Notes: generated by a model from the sequence alone, not told the origin. Numbered from the stretch's first letter, positions 41,155-50,922 are shown. The stretch: DNA of 64,000 nucleotides from Bacteroides oleiciplenus YIT 12058 (GCF_000315485.1 NZ_JH992944.1:273781-337780); one strand, 5' to 3'. Numbers and translations are program-made.

Positions 41155-42371
41155 GAAGAGTTGTCATCACAGGAATGGGAATTTACTCGTGCATCGGTAA
41201 AAATTTGGACGAAGTAACGGACTCCTTATACAATGGAAAGTCAGGGATTGGCATTGATCCCGAACGAAAAGAATTGGGATATTTATCTTCACTGACTGGC
41301 CTGTTAGAACGCCCCGAACTTAAAAAGCTATTGGACAGGCGGAAGCGTCTTTGTCTGCCCGAGCAGGGAGAATATGCTTATATGGCCACTGTAGAAGCCT
41401 TTAAGAATGCAGGAATTGACGATGCATTTTTGGAAGCAAACGAGGTAGGAGTTCTATTTGGGAATGATAGCAGTACCGCACCCATTATCAATGCGGTAGA
41501 TATTATACGGGAAAAGAAAAATACAGTTCTGGTGGGCTCCGGCTCCATCTTCCAGTCCATGAACTCGACTGTATCCATGAACTTATCAGTAATATTCAAG
41601 CTCAGAGGAGTGAACTTCACTATCTCCGGAGCTTGTGCAAGCGGTTCACACGCCATTGGTATGGGATACCTGCTCATCAAATCAGGATTGCAAGATTGTA
41701 TATTGTGCGGAGGCGCACAAGAGGTGAATCCTTTCTCTGTAGGTAGTTTTGATGGACTAAGCGCCTTCTCTACGCGAGAGGCCGAACCACAAAAAGCATC
41801 CAGACCTTTTGATAAAAACAGGGACGGGCTTGTACCCAGTGGTGGTGGCGCCAGTCTGGTTCTGGAAAGTTACGAATCGGCGGTGAAACGCGGAGCTCCC
41901 ATATTGGCAGAAGTTATCGGTTATGGTTTCTCTTCAAATGGAGAGCATATATCTGTGCCCAATATAGACGGCCCGAGGCGTTCATTAGAAATGGCTATTA
42001 AAGATGCGGGAATTACATTGGATGAAATTAAATATATCAATGCACATGCAACATCTACCCCGATAGGGGATTTGAACGAGGCAAAAGCTATATCAGAGGT
42101 GTTCGAGGGACATCGTCCATACGTAGCTTCCACGAAATCTATGACCGGTCACGAAATGTGGATGGCAGGTGCCAGTGAAGTTATCTACTCTACTTTAATG
42201 ATGCAGAATAACTTCATTGCCCCCAACCTGAACTTCGAAGAACCGGATGAAGCATCTGCTCTGTTGAATATCCCTGCTCAACGAGTAAACACGGAATTTG
42301 ATGCATTCTTGTCGAACTCCTTTGGATTCGGCGGAACAAATTCCACATTAATCATTAAAAAAGTAAAGTAA
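41151..42371 (+). CDS. Beta-ketoacyl-ACP synthase 1 (FabF-like, active)
   Basis: A 406-residue condensing enzyme. Catalytic Cys162 is in SGACASGS, with the His pair in NAHATSTP and MTGHEMW. Conserved GGGASLVLES and NSFGFGGTN are present, so it should be active. It overlaps the reductase gene and is followed by an acyl carrier protein gene 7 bases later. In the known APE system one ketosynthase (ApeR) acts as a homodimer early and an ApeO:ApeC pair does elongation; by position this one is the better ApeR candidate (inference). Confidence 0.92.
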   Translation: MRRVVITGMGIYSCIGKNLDEVTDSLYNGKSGIGIDPERKELGYLSSLTGLLERPELKKLLDRRKRLCLPEQGEYAYMATVEAFKNAGIDDAFLEANEVGVLFGNDSSTAPIINAVDIIREKKNTVLVGSGSIFQSMNSTVSMNLSVIFKLRGVNFTISGACASGSHAIGMGYLLIKSGLQDCILCGGAQEVNPFSVGSFDGLSAFSTREAEPQKASRPFDKNRDGLVPSGGGASLVLESYESAVKRGAPILAEVIGYGFSSNGEHISVPNIDGPRRSLEMAIKDAGITLDEIKYINAHATSTPIGDLNEAKAISEVFEGHRPYVASTKSMTGHEMWMAGASEVIYSTLMMQNNFIAPNLNFEEPDEASALLNIPAQRVNTEFDAFLSNSFGFGGTNSTLIIKKVK

Positions 42372-42378
42372 TATAAGT

Positions 42379-42636
42379 ATGACCAACGAAGAAATCATCG
42401 AAAAGATAAGAGAGACCTTATCAGAAGAATTTGAAGTAGATATCAATCTTATCCAGTCTGATGCTCCGCTCATGCAAACATTGGAGTTAGACAGTCTGGA
42501 CCTGGTAGACATGGTAGTATTGATTGAGAAAAATTTCGGTTTCAATGTAACCGGACAAGACTTTGTAGGAATCAAAACATTCCAAGACTTTTATAACCTC
42601 GTCATCACCCGCATGGCGGAAACTAAAAACGAATAA
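42379..42636 (+). CDS. Acyl carrier protein 1
   Basis: An 85-residue acidic carrier protein. LELDSLDLVDMV contains the Ser that takes the phosphopantetheine arm (DSLD). Length and helix pattern are normal for ACP. It lies between ketosynthase 1 and an acyltransferase gene and would carry the growing polyene or its starter. Confidence 0.92.
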   Translation: MTNEEIIEKIRETLSEEFEVDINLIQSDAPLMQTLELDSLDLVDMVVLIEKNFGFNVTGQDFVGIKTFQDFYNLVITRMAETKNE

Positions 42637-42641
42637 GGAAG

Positions 42642-43526
42642 ATGTGGAAAGGTAAAACCCGTGGCGGCGTATCCGGATACCTCTTTTTCATTTATATGAT
42701 CAGGTATCTTGGTGTTAAGGCCGCTTATGGTTTTCTGACTCTGATTGTTCTTTATTTCATTCCATTTGCTCCGAAAGCAACAAAGAGTACCTGGCAATAC
42801 TCCCGCCGCATATTAAAACGGAACCGTATGCGTTCGGTGGGATTATTACTGACTAACTATTACCGTCTGGGGCAGATACTTATTGATAAAGTAGCTATCG
42901 GAAATGGGATGGTCGGCAAATATCATTTCAAATTTAATCACTATCAGGAGTTTCTGAATGTATTGGATGGTGGCCAAGGGGTAATTATGATTGGTGCCCA
43001 CGTTGGAAATTGGGAAATAGGAACTCCCTTTTTCAATGATTACAGCAAGAAGATGAACGTGGTGATGTATGATGCCGAACACCAGAAGATTAAAGAAATA
43101 CTGAAAAAAAACAGTCAACAGCAACCCTACAAGATAATACCGGTCAATGAAGATAACCTGGCCCATATATTCAAAATCACAGAAGCCTTGGATAATAAGG
43201 AATATGTCTGTTTCCAGGGAGACCGTTATTTGAATGCGGACAAACTACTGACGTGTACATTCATGGGACAAGAAGCTTCTTTTCCAATCGGGCCTTTCCT
43301 GCTGGCAACGCGGATGAAAGTTCCGGTAGTTTTCTATTTTGCCATGAGAGAGGCAAAGCAAACCTACCATTTCCACTTTGTATTGGCAGAAAAAGTATCC
43401 GGTTCAAGAGAAAAGAGAGCTGAACAGTTACTACTAGAACAATATGTGAATGCTCTGGAAAAAATAATTAGGCAATATCCCGAACAATGGTTCAACTATT
43501 ACCCATTTTGGAAATTGCCTGAATAA
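42642..43526 (+). CDS. LpxL/HtrB-like lipid acyltransferase
   Basis: A 294-residue membrane-associated acyltransferase of the lipid A late-acylation family. It has an N-terminal hydrophobic segment (about 10-40), the catalytic HxxxxE motif in GAHVGNWEIG and the conserved FQGDRYLN. It likely moves an acyl or polyene chain from ACP to a lipid acceptor; comparable genes are regular members of APE clusters. A role in ordinary lipid A is unlikely given its place in this operon. Confidence 0.88.
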   Translation: MWKGKTRGGVSGYLFFIYMIRYLGVKAAYGFLTLIVLYFIPFAPKATKSTWQYSRRILKRNRMRSVGLLLTNYYRLGQILIDKVAIGNGMVGKYHFKFNHYQEFLNVLDGGQGVIMIGAHVGNWEIGTPFFNDYSKKMNVVMYDAEHQKIKEILKKNSQQQPYKIIPVNEDNLAHIFKITEALDNKEYVCFQGDRYLNADKLLTCTFMGQEASFPIGPFLLATRMKVPVVFYFAMREAKQTYHFHFVLAEKVSGSREKRAEQLLLEQYVNALEKIIRQYPEQWFNYYPFWKLPE

Positions 43527-43541
43527 AATAAAATCAATAGA

Positions 43542-44627
43542 ATGAAACTATTCCCTTCATTACAAAAGAGATATACCAAAGAGCGGTTCACCGCTGTGCA
43601 GGCACAACGTCTGGCACAAGAAATTGCCTTTGGCCCCATTGTGTTTCAGGTTTCACGCCTGATGCTGAAATTCGGTATTTTCCGTTTGCTTTCCGATAAC
43701 CGGGAAGGCATGTCACTGGAACAGATAAGTCGAGCTACCGGGTTATCACCGTATGCAGCACAAGTTTTACTGGAGGCCTCACTCACAATCGGCACCGTGT
43801 TGGTGAAAGAAGACCAATATGTGTTGGCAAAAGCAGGCTGGTTCCTGCTGAACGACGAAATGGCACAGGTGAATATGAACTTCAATCAGGATGTGAATTA
43901 CAAAGGTCTGCTCCATCTGGAGGAAGCGCTGGTTAACGGTCGTCCGGAAGGTTTGAAAGAACTGGGGAATTGGCCTACCATCTATGAAGGGTTATCCGGT
44001 TTGCCCGAACAAATACAGAAAAGCTGGTTTGGATTCGACCATTTTTATTCAGATAACTCTTTCGACCAGGCACTCGAAATTGTATTCAGCCACTCTCCCC
44101 GAACTCTGCTCGATGTAGGAGGAAACACCGGAAGATGGGCTACCAAATGCGTACAGTATAATAAAGAGGTGGAAGTTACCATCATGGACCTGCCTCAACA
44201 GTTGGAAATGATGAGGCAGAAAACGGAGAACACTCCCGGTCATGAACGCATTCATGGACATGGCGCAAACCTCCTCGACAAGAATGTACCTTTCCCGAAA
44301 GGATTTGATGCCATCTGGATGAGCCAGTTTTTGGACTGCTTCTCCGAGAAAGAAGTCATTAGTATTCTGTCTCGTGCCGCCCGGTCGATGTCTACAGATG
44401 GAAGACTTTATATTATGGAGACTTTCTGGGATAGACAGAAATTTGAAACAGCTGCATATTGCCTGACACAAATCAGCATCTACTTTACTGCCATGGCAAA
44501 CGGTAACAGCAAGATGTACCATTCGGATGATATGGCACGATGTATCCAAGAAGCTGGCCTGGAAATAGAAGAAATATATGATAACCTGGGATTGGGACAT
44601 AGTATCGTAAAATGTAAGCTGAAATGA
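43542..44627 (+). CDS. SAM-dependent O-methyltransferase
   Basis: A 361-residue enzyme with an N-terminal winged-helix dimer domain (about 25-110, GMSLEQISRATGLS) and a C-terminal Rossmann domain. The SAM loop is LLDVGGNTGRWA (about 188-199), followed by MDLPQQLE and the catalytic-region FLDCFSEKE. It has the acetylserotonin/small-molecule O-methyltransferase layout. It may methylate the phenol of the aryl head group. It overlaps the next gene by ATGA. Confidence 0.88.
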   Translation: MKLFPSLQKRYTKERFTAVQAQRLAQEIAFGPIVFQVSRLMLKFGIFRLLSDNREGMSLEQISRATGLSPYAAQVLLEASLTIGTVLVKEDQYVLAKAGWFLLNDEMAQVNMNFNQDVNYKGLLHLEEALVNGRPEGLKELGNWPTIYEGLSGLPEQIQKSWFGFDHFYSDNSFDQALEIVFSHSPRTLLDVGGNTGRWATKCVQYNKEVEVTIMDLPQQLEMMRQKTENTPGHERIHGHGANLLDKNVPFPKGFDAIWMSQFLDCFSEKEVISILSRAARSMSTDGRLYIMETFWDRQKFETAAYCLTQISIYFTAMANGNSKMYHSDDMARCIQEAGLEIEEIYDNLGLGHSIVKCKLK

Positions 44628-45058
44628 GAAAAGTTCCCATCATACACGGTGAAGGAATCCTGAACCTGATACCGCAACGCCCTCCAATCGTTATGGTAGG
44701 CTCATTTTGCGGTATAGAAGGTAATTGTTCCTATTCAGCCCTGACAATCACCGCTGACAATATCTTCTGCCAGGGAGATGAGTTACAAGAAGCCGGCATT
44801 ATCGAACATATTGCCCAATCGGCGGCGGCCCGAATAGGATATCTCTACTTACAAAAAAATGAGCCGGTACCATTGGGGTTTATCGGCTCAGTAGATAAGC
44901 TAATTCTTCACCGTTTACCAAAAGTCGGGCAGGAATTATTCACTGAAATTACGATTATTCAGGAGGTATTCGACATCACCCTGATATCTGCTTGCGTAAG
45001 TGCTGCGGAAGAAATGATTGCAGAATGCCGGATGAAAATATTTTTAGATAAAAAATGA
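44624..45058 (+). CDS. Hot-dog fold dehydratase 1 (ApeP-like)
   Basis: A 144-residue protein resembling FabZ-like 3-hydroxyacyl-ACP dehydratases. The early LIPQRPPIVMVGSF block is the ApeP/FabZ start pattern. AGIIEHIAQSAAAR contains the Glu-His-Gln region, and GFIGSVDKLILHR follows. In E. coli and Xenorhabdus, ApeP works as a heterodimer with ApeI; here the partner would be the protein at 51450-51827. It overlaps neighbours by 4 bases at both ends. Confidence 0.82.
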   Translation: MRKVPIIHGEGILNLIPQRPPIVMVGSFCGIEGNCSYSALTITADNIFCQGDELQEAGIIEHIAQSAAARIGYLYLQKNEPVPLGFIGSVDKLILHRLPKVGQELFTEITIIQEVFDITLISACVSAAEEMIAECRMKIFLDKK

Positions 45059-45498
45059 GGCAGAAAACAAATCTACATACAGCAGCACTCACTGACCGCA
45101 CTACTGTAAAGGTACGCTTCAGCGAGGTAGACTCCATGCAAATAGTATGGCATGGTGAATATGTACGCTATTTTGAAGATGGTAGGGAATCTTTTGGGAA
45201 ACGCTACGGATTGGGATATATGGATATCTACGACGAAGGGTACATGGTACCCATTGTTGATTTAAACTGTCAATTTAAACAACCGTTATCGTTCGGTGAA
45301 GAAGTTATCATCGAAACCCGGTATATCACTTGTGAAGCTGCAAAAATCACGTTCGAATATGTGCTATACCGGGCTACAGACAATAATGTTGTTGCTACCG
45401 GAAGCACAACTCAGGTTTTCCTGAATAAGGACAGAGAGTTAGAGTTAGTAACCCCAGCTTTTTATCAGGAGTGGAAGAAGAAATGGAACATCCTATAA
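45055..45498 (+). CDS. 4HBT-type acyl thioesterase (YbgC-like)
   Basis: A 147-residue hot-dog thioesterase. RFSEVDSMQIVWHGEYVRYFEDGRE is the 4-hydroxybenzoyl-CoA thioesterase signature, with the Asp and His in place. Thioesterases in APE clusters are thought to free or edit stalled chains. It overlaps both neighbours. Confidence 0.87.
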   Translation: MRQKTNLHTAALTDRTTVKVRFSEVDSMQIVWHGEYVRYFEDGRESFGKRYGLGYMDIYDEGYMVPIVDLNCQFKQPLSFGEEVIIETRYITCEAAKITFEYVLYRATDNNVVATGSTTQVFLNKDRELELVTPAFYQEWKKKWNIL

Positions 45499-47207
45499 GT
45501 GTATATATCACGGCAGATGCCCTTATCAGTTCTTTGGGTTTAAATACTCAGGAGAATATAGAGGCAATCCGGAAGTACCGGAGCGGAATCACGATGCATG
45601 AAGCAGGAGTTATATCTGATAACCCGATATTGGCTGCTACTATTAATACGGATATTTGGAATACTGCAAAGAGTCTGGATGCTTATACACGCTTGGAACA
45701 GCTATTCATACTTGCTATTCAGGATACTCTTTCTCATTCCGGCATTAGTCTGGCTGACAAGAATTGTGGCCTCATCCTCTCCACTACAAAAGGTAATATC
45801 GATCTATTAAGCAAGCATCCCGATAAACCTGACATTAAAGCCTACCTATGGGAAACGGGAAGAAGAGTAGGTGAGTATTTTCAAGCCAGCGACCGGGTAG
45901 AGATTATCTCCAATGCCTGTATATCAGGAGTGTCTGCCTTGATTGTAGCCAAACGATGGATAGAAACCGGAAGATACCAGAAGGTCATAGTAGCAGGTGG
46001 AGACATCCTCTCCCACTTTATCACCAGCGGATTTCTCTCTTTCAGATCCATCAGCTCACAGATATGCCGCCCTTACGATACCCGGAGAGATGGACTTAAC
46101 CTGGGAGAAGCTTGTGGTGCTATCTTATTGAGTTCGGAAGGAAAAGATACGGACATTATACTTTCAGGAGGAGCCATCAGCAATGATGCCAACCACATTT
46201 CCGGCCCGTCGCGCACAGGAGATGGATTGTATTTTGCCATCCACCAAGCTATGGAGGAAGCATCGATCACCACCAGCGATGTCAGTTTCATTAATACGCA
46301 TGGCACCGCTACCGTCTATAATGACGAAATGGAAGCCAAAGCCATTCATTTAGCCGGATTGGAGATGGTACCGATCAATAGTATGAAATCCTACTTCGGG
46401 CATACCCTGGGAGCATCGGGAATAATCGAGTCTATCATCTGTATTCACGAATTAAAAGAGAAAGTGTTATTCGGCACGTTAGGTTATGAAGAAGCGGGTG
46501 TCAGTATGCCTGTCATTGTTCAAGCTGAGCATCAGGAAATACCCATGAAGCATTGTATTAAAACAGCATCCGGCTTTGGAGGTTGTAATGCAGCGATCGT
46601 TTTAACAATTCCCGAATACCAACAGCAATCTCAAAAGAAACAAGCGTCGGTAACCGCCCACACCACTACAACTGTTTCCATTGAAAATGCGAACTTATGT
46701 ATGAACGGAGAAACCTTTTTTTCATCATCTGCCCCTGACTTTGCGCAATTTATCCGAGAAGCATACAAAAACATAGGCGGAAGTAACATGAAATTCTACA
46801 AAATGGACGACCTTTGCAAATTAGGATACACCGCTGCCGAATACTTGCTAAAAGGGAAAAGCTTCCAACCGGAAGAGATAGGAATACTGCTGGCAAATTC
46901 CGCATCTTCACTAGATACGGACATTCACCATCAGACTATTATCAATCAGGAAGGCGACCATGCAGCCAGCCCTACAGTATTTGTATATACGTTACCGAAC
47001 GTTGTAGCTGGCGAGATATGCATTCGCCATAAAATACAAGGAGAAAATACTTTCTTCATAGCAAAAGAGTTCGATGCGGACAAGTTGGAAGAATACGCAC
47101 GAATCGTAATGAAAAAAGGAAAATTGAAAGCGTGCATCATTGGTTGGTGTAACCTTTTAATGGGAAAATATAAAGCTGATTTTAAATTAATTGAAGTACA
47201 ATATTGA
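45483..47207 (+). CDS. Beta-ketoacyl-ACP synthase 2 with extra C-terminal ketosynthase-like domain
   Basis: A 574-residue protein. Residues 1 to about 380 form a full ketosynthase with catalytic Cys in NACISGV and His in NTHGTAT and YFGHTLGAS. The linker at about 385-400 is Gln/Lys/Thr-rich. Residues about 405-574 form a shorter domain (LLANSASSLDTD, FVYTLPNVVAGEICIRHK) that looks like part of another ketosynthase without active-site residues. Similar separate proteins of about 190 residues occur in flavobacterial flexirubin clusters as I recall, so this is probably a fusion. Start ATG 45483 is preferred to GTG 45471. Confidence 0.85.
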   Translation: MEHPISVYITADALISSLGLNTQENIEAIRKYRSGITMHEAGVISDNPILAATINTDIWNTAKSLDAYTRLEQLFILAIQDTLSHSGISLADKNCGLILSTTKGNIDLLSKHPDKPDIKAYLWETGRRVGEYFQASDRVEIISNACISGVSALIVAKRWIETGRYQKVIVAGGDILSHFITSGFLSFRSISSQICRPYDTRRDGLNLGEACGAILLSSEGKDTDIILSGGAISNDANHISGPSRTGDGLYFAIHQAMEEASITTSDVSFINTHGTATVYNDEMEAKAIHLAGLEMVPINSMKSYFGHTLGASGIIESIICIHELKEKVLFGTLGYEEAGVSMPVIVQAEHQEIPMKHCIKTASGFGGCNAAIVLTIPEYQQQSQKKQASVTAHTTTTVSIENANLCMNGETFFSSSAPDFAQFIREAYKNIGGSNMKFYKMDDLCKLGYTAAEYLLKGKSFQPEEIGILLANSASSLDTDIHHQTIINQEGDHAASPTVFVYTLPNVVAGEICIRHKIQGENTFFIAKEFDADKLEEYARIVMKKGKLKACIIGWCNLLMGKYKADFKLIEVQY

Positions 47208-47208
47208 T

Positions 47209-47466
47209 ATGGAAGAATTAATAGAAAAACTAAAAAAAGAATTAATAGAAGAACTGAATCTTGAAGAAATCACTCCGGAGGAGATTAATCCCGATGAGCC
47301 TCTGTTTGGTGATGGTGGCTTAGGGCTTGATTCCATTGACGCTCTCGAAATCATTCTTATTTTAGAGCGTAATTACGGAATCAAAATAAAGAATCCTGCA
47401 GAAGGGAAACAGATTTTCTATTCGATACGCACATTAGCTAACTATATATCTGAGAATCAAAAGTAA
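47209..47466 (+). CDS. Acyl carrier protein 2
   Basis: An 85-residue carrier protein with Ser in GLGLDSIDALEI. The N-terminus is strongly charged (EELIEKLKKELIEEL). It differs from carrier 1 at most positions, so the two probably serve different steps, as ApeE and ApeF do. Its stop overlaps the next ketosynthase start by one base. Confidence 0.92.
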   Translation: MEELIEKLKKELIEELNLEEITPEEINPDEPLFGDGGLGLDSIDALEIILILERNYGIKIKNPAEGKQIFYSIRTLANYISENQK

Positions 47467-48650
47467 TGAAGATATACGTAACCGGTTTAGGCGTTATTTC
47501 TGGTATAGGACTGGGCGTTGAAGAGAATATCACTTCACTCAGAAAACACCAGCATGGCATGGGAAAAGTCACTCTTTTTCCCACAGAGTTGGATGTGCCC
47601 GTATCGGAAGTGAAATACAGTAACGAAGAATTAAAACGGTTACTCTCTTTAGATACACAGAAAACATTCTCACGAACTGCTTTGCTGGGTATGTTAGCAG
47701 CCAGAGAAGCTATAGACGATGCCCAACTGGATATGGTCTCTTTGCGTACCGGACTCATTTCTTCTACCTCGGTAGGAGGCATGGACCTGAGTGAACACTT
47801 CTACGCTTCCTTCAAGAAAGACAACAAAAAAGGACGGTTACGGGAAGTCATCTCTCACGACTGCGGTGCAAGCACTGAAATGATAGCAGATTATCTGAAT
47901 GTGAACGACTTTGTGACGACTATAAGCACAGCTTGTTCGTCAGCCGCCAATGCTATCATGCTGGGAGCCCGTATGATTAAGAATGGCCTGCTGGACGCTG
48001 CCATCGTAGGAGGTGCAGATGCTTTGTGCAAGTTCACCCTGAACGGCTTTAACTCACTCATGATTCTGGATAAGGAACATTGCCGCCCTTTTGACGCGTC
48101 ACGCGCAGGTCTCAATTTAGGAGAAGGAGCCGGATATATTGTCCTTCAATCAGAAAAGTCACTTCGGAAAGAGGCGTATTGCCTGTTAAGCGGATATTCT
48201 AATGTGAATGAAGCTTTTCATCAGACCGGCAGTTCTCCCGAAGGAAACGGGCCTTTCTGGTCTATGAAGGAAGCCATAAAGAAAAGCAATATCCTGCAGG
48301 AAGAAATTGATTATATCAATGTACATGGCACAGGAACACCCAGTAACGACCTGTCAGAGGGACTTGCCATTCGACGGATTTTTGGTGATAAGACTCCACC
48401 ATTCAGCTCTGTCAAGGCATTTATTGGTCACACGTTAGGCGCTTCGGAAGGCATTGAAGCTGTTTACTCAGCTCTCTCGGTACGTCATGGTTTTATCTAC
48501 CCTAACCTGAACTTCAGAAAACCAGTAGAAGAAACCGGACTGATGCCCGAAACCTCTTTCCGTGAAGGTTTACCTATCCGTAACGTATTATCGAATTCAT
48601 TTGGGTTCGGTGGAAATGATTCATCGTTACTGTTTTCCACATTAAAATAA
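47466..48650 (+). CDS. Beta-ketoacyl-ACP synthase 3 (ApeO-like, active)
   Basis: A 394-residue condensing enzyme with Cys in STACSSAAN, His in NVHGTGTPSND and FIGHTLGASEG, and NSFGFGGND at the end. It is followed after 2 bases by a ketosynthase-like protein that lacks Cys. This pair matches the ketosynthase:chain-length-factor heterodimer (ApeO:ApeC type) that extends aryl polyenes. Confidence 0.92.
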   Translation: MKIYVTGLGVISGIGLGVEENITSLRKHQHGMGKVTLFPTELDVPVSEVKYSNEELKRLLSLDTQKTFSRTALLGMLAAREAIDDAQLDMVSLRTGLISSTSVGGMDLSEHFYASFKKDNKKGRLREVISHDCGASTEMIADYLNVNDFVTTISTACSSAANAIMLGARMIKNGLLDAAIVGGADALCKFTLNGFNSLMILDKEHCRPFDASRAGLNLGEGAGYIVLQSEKSLRKEAYCLLSGYSNVNEAFHQTGSSPEGNGPFWSMKEAIKKSNILQEEIDYINVHGTGTPSNDLSEGLAIRRIFGDKTPPFSSVKAFIGHTLGASEGIEAVYSALSVRHGFIYPNLNFRKPVEETGLMPETSFREGLPIRNVLSNSFGFGGNDSSLLFSTLK

Positions 48651-48652
48651 AA

Positions 48653-49612
48653 ATGATGCAATCTGTTTATATCAACCATATCACCTCTATTCATACGGAT
48701 GCGGCTTCCGATAAAGATCCTTATTTATCTGCCAACGAACCAGATTATAAGAGTATTATCACAAATGCCGCACTAAGAAGACGCATGAGTCGCATTATTA
48801 AGATGGGGGTTGCCTGCGGTCTGAAATGTATCAATGCTCTGCCTTCCGGGAAAGTAGATGCAATCATCACAGCTACCGGACTGGGATGCCTGGCAGATAC
48901 AGAGAAATTTCTGAATACAATTATTGAAAACGAGGAACAACTGCTAAATCCAACGCCGTTTATCCAGTCGACCTTCAATACCATCGGAGCTCAAATTGCA
49001 CTGCTTTACCAGATACATGCCTACAACATGACGTATGTACACCGGGGATTAAGTTTCGAAAGTGCGCTATTGGATGGTATGATGAGAATCCGGGAAGGCG
49101 ATGAGAATGTTTTGGTGGGGGCAATGGATGAGATTACACCTAACAGCTATATCATACAACAACGATTGGGATTGTTGAGAGATATACAGGCAGGCGAAGG
49201 TGCCCAGTTCTTTCTGCTGGGAAAAGAAATCACCCAATCCACTTTGGCAGAATTGATTAGCGTATCCACCTTTATTCATGCACACTCCACACTGGAAATA
49301 ACTAAAAGAATTCATCGTTTCCTACAAAGCAATCAATTAGCTCCCGAACAAATCAATTGGTTTGTCACCGGTAAAAACGGAAACAAAAATGAAGATGCCA
49401 TATATACTGCTTTAGAAAACAGTCTGTTTCCTAAAGCAAAATACATCACCTTTAAAGATGAATGTGGTGAATATCCTACGGCTTCTTCTTTTGCTGTATG
49501 GAAAGTGGCTAAAGCCCTTGGAGAAAGCCAAAACTCAGGACAAATAGCCTTGATATACAATCACCACCATTCTATTAATCATTCACTTATTCTAATCCGG
49601 AAAAGACAATGA
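48653..49612 (+). CDS. Chain-length-factor-like ketosynthase homologue without active-site Cys
   Basis: A 319-residue, shortened ketosynthase fold. TPFIQSTFNTIGAQIAL and the later KDECGEYPTASSFAVWK can be aligned in order with ketosynthases, but the nucleophile position reads YVHRGLSFES (no Cys) and the two catalytic His motifs are not present. It should therefore support, not catalyse, condensation and may set chain length. Coupled to the active ketosynthase upstream and overlapping the next gene by 4 bases. Confidence 0.8.
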   Translation: MMQSVYINHITSIHTDAASDKDPYLSANEPDYKSIITNAALRRRMSRIIKMGVACGLKCINALPSGKVDAIITATGLGCLADTEKFLNTIIENEEQLLNPTPFIQSTFNTIGAQIALLYQIHAYNMTYVHRGLSFESALLDGMMRIREGDENVLVGAMDEITPNSYIIQQRLGLLRDIQAGEGAQFFLLGKEITQSTLAELISVSTFIHAHSTLEITKRIHRFLQSNQLAPEQINWFVTGKNGNKNEDAIYTALENSLFPKAKYITFKDECGEYPTASSFAVWKVAKALGESQNSGQIALIYNHHHSINHSLILIRKRQ

Positions 49613-50277
49613 TAATAGAAGGCTTAATTATATTAATAGTCATTTTTCTCGTCTACGCCTCTTGTAGCATCCGCTCCAATATCTATCTCAAGGTGTTTTG
49701 CAAGAAACAGACGGAAGAGAAAATTGTAGCCATTACCTTTGATGATGGACCGGACCCGATACAAACCCCTAAGGTATTGCAGGTTCTCAAAGAACAGCAA
49801 ATTCCTGCTTGCTTTTTCTGTATCGGTCGTAAAGTGAAAGGCAATGAATCATTGATACGACAAATTATCAACGACGGGCATATGATTGGCAATCATTCTT
49901 TTACCCATACCAATCATTTTCCCTTATATAGCCTGTCGCGAATGAAAAAAGACCTACAAGCTTGCCAGTCTGCGTTAGAACAAGTAACTTCGCAAAAAAT
50001 CAAGTTATTCCGTCCACCATTCGGAGTCACGAATCCTACAATAGCAAAAGTTGTCCGCATATTAGGATATACTCCCATCGGCTGGAATATCAGAACATTC
50101 GATACACAGCATCCTTCCAAAGAGAAGGTTCTGCGACGTATCCAAAACAGATTGCGTCCCGGTTCCATTATTCTCTTACATGACCGTATGCCGAATAGTG
50201 ACCTGTTATTAAAAGAGATACTTAACTTAATTAAAGAACAAGGATATACAGTTGTCCGCCTGGACAAGATGCTATAA
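49609..50277 (+). CDS. Polysaccharide deacetylase (NodB domain)
   Basis: A 222-residue protein with an N-terminal membrane anchor (about 1-22) and a NodB domain. ITFDDGPDP holds the catalytic Asp and metal Asp, HSFTHTNH the metal His pair, LFRPPFG the Arg/Pro motif and ILLHDR the final His. It would remove an acetyl or similar group from a sugar outside the inner membrane. In this operon it may trim a glycosyl part of the lipid; the substrate is unknown. Confidence 0.88.
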   Translation: MIIEGLIILIVIFLVYASCSIRSNIYLKVFCKKQTEEKIVAITFDDGPDPIQTPKVLQVLKEQQIPACFFCIGRKVKGNESLIRQIINDGHMIGNHSFTHTNHFPLYSLSRMKKDLQACQSALEQVTSQKIKLFRPPFGVTNPTIAKVVRILGYTPIGWNIRTFDTQHPSKEKVLRRIQNRLRPGSIILLHDRMPNSDLLLKEILNLIKEQGYTVVRLDKML

Positions 50278-50289
50278 TCAGAAACCATT

Positions 50290-50922
50290 ATGAGAGCAAT
50301 ACTTATAACACTATTGATGACATTGGGGATTTCCTATACCCATGCCCAGACGATGAAAAGACTAATCCAGACTCAGGACTTTGAAAATCGCCTGGCAAAA
50401 GAGGCGCAAACCATACAATCCATTGAAAGTGATTTCACCCAGGTGAAGTATCTGGATATTTTGGATGAGAAAGTCACTTCCAAAGGGAAGTTTTATTATC
50501 AAAAGAGCGGTAAGATACGCATGGAATATGCCCAGCCTGTCAATTACTTAATCGTGATAAACGATTCACGCCTCAAAATTGTAGCAGACGGCAAAAAGAG
50601 CACCATGAGTCTAAGTGCCAATAAGATGATGAACCAGATGCAAGATATGCTCACAGCATGTATGATAGGTGACCTCAGCAAAATGTCTTCCGACTATAAA
50701 CTGGAATATTTTGAGAATACCCCATACTATATGGTGAAGATTAGACCGGTCAATAAAGCTATACAAGCCTATATTTCAGGAATTGAGATATATCTGGATA
50801 AAAAAGATATGTCAGTCTACAAGTTGCGTCTTTCGGAGACTGCCACCAACTATACGGAGTATGAGTTCTATAACAAAAGTTTTAATGCACTGAAAGATGA
50901 AACCCAATTTTCTACTCGCTAA
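50290..50922 (+). CDS. LolA-like periplasmic carrier protein
   Basis: A 210-residue protein with a signal peptide (ends THAQT, about 21) and an LolA-type half-barrel: FTQVKYLDILDEKVTSKGKFYYQKSGKIRMEY is the family core. LolA moves lipoproteins across the periplasm; APE clusters carry their own LolA-like gene, thought to carry the polyene lipid. The last 26 bases overlap the next gene. Confidence 0.87.
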   Translation: MRAILITLLMTLGISYTHAQTMKRLIQTQDFENRLAKEAQTIQSIESDFTQVKYLDILDEKVTSKGKFYYQKSGKIRMEYAQPVNYLIVINDSRLKIVADGKKSTMSLSANKMMNQMQDMLTACMIGDLSKMSSDYKLEYFENTPYYMVKIRPVNKAIQAYISGIEIYLDKKDMSVYKLRLSETATNYTEYEFYNKSFNALKDETQFSTR

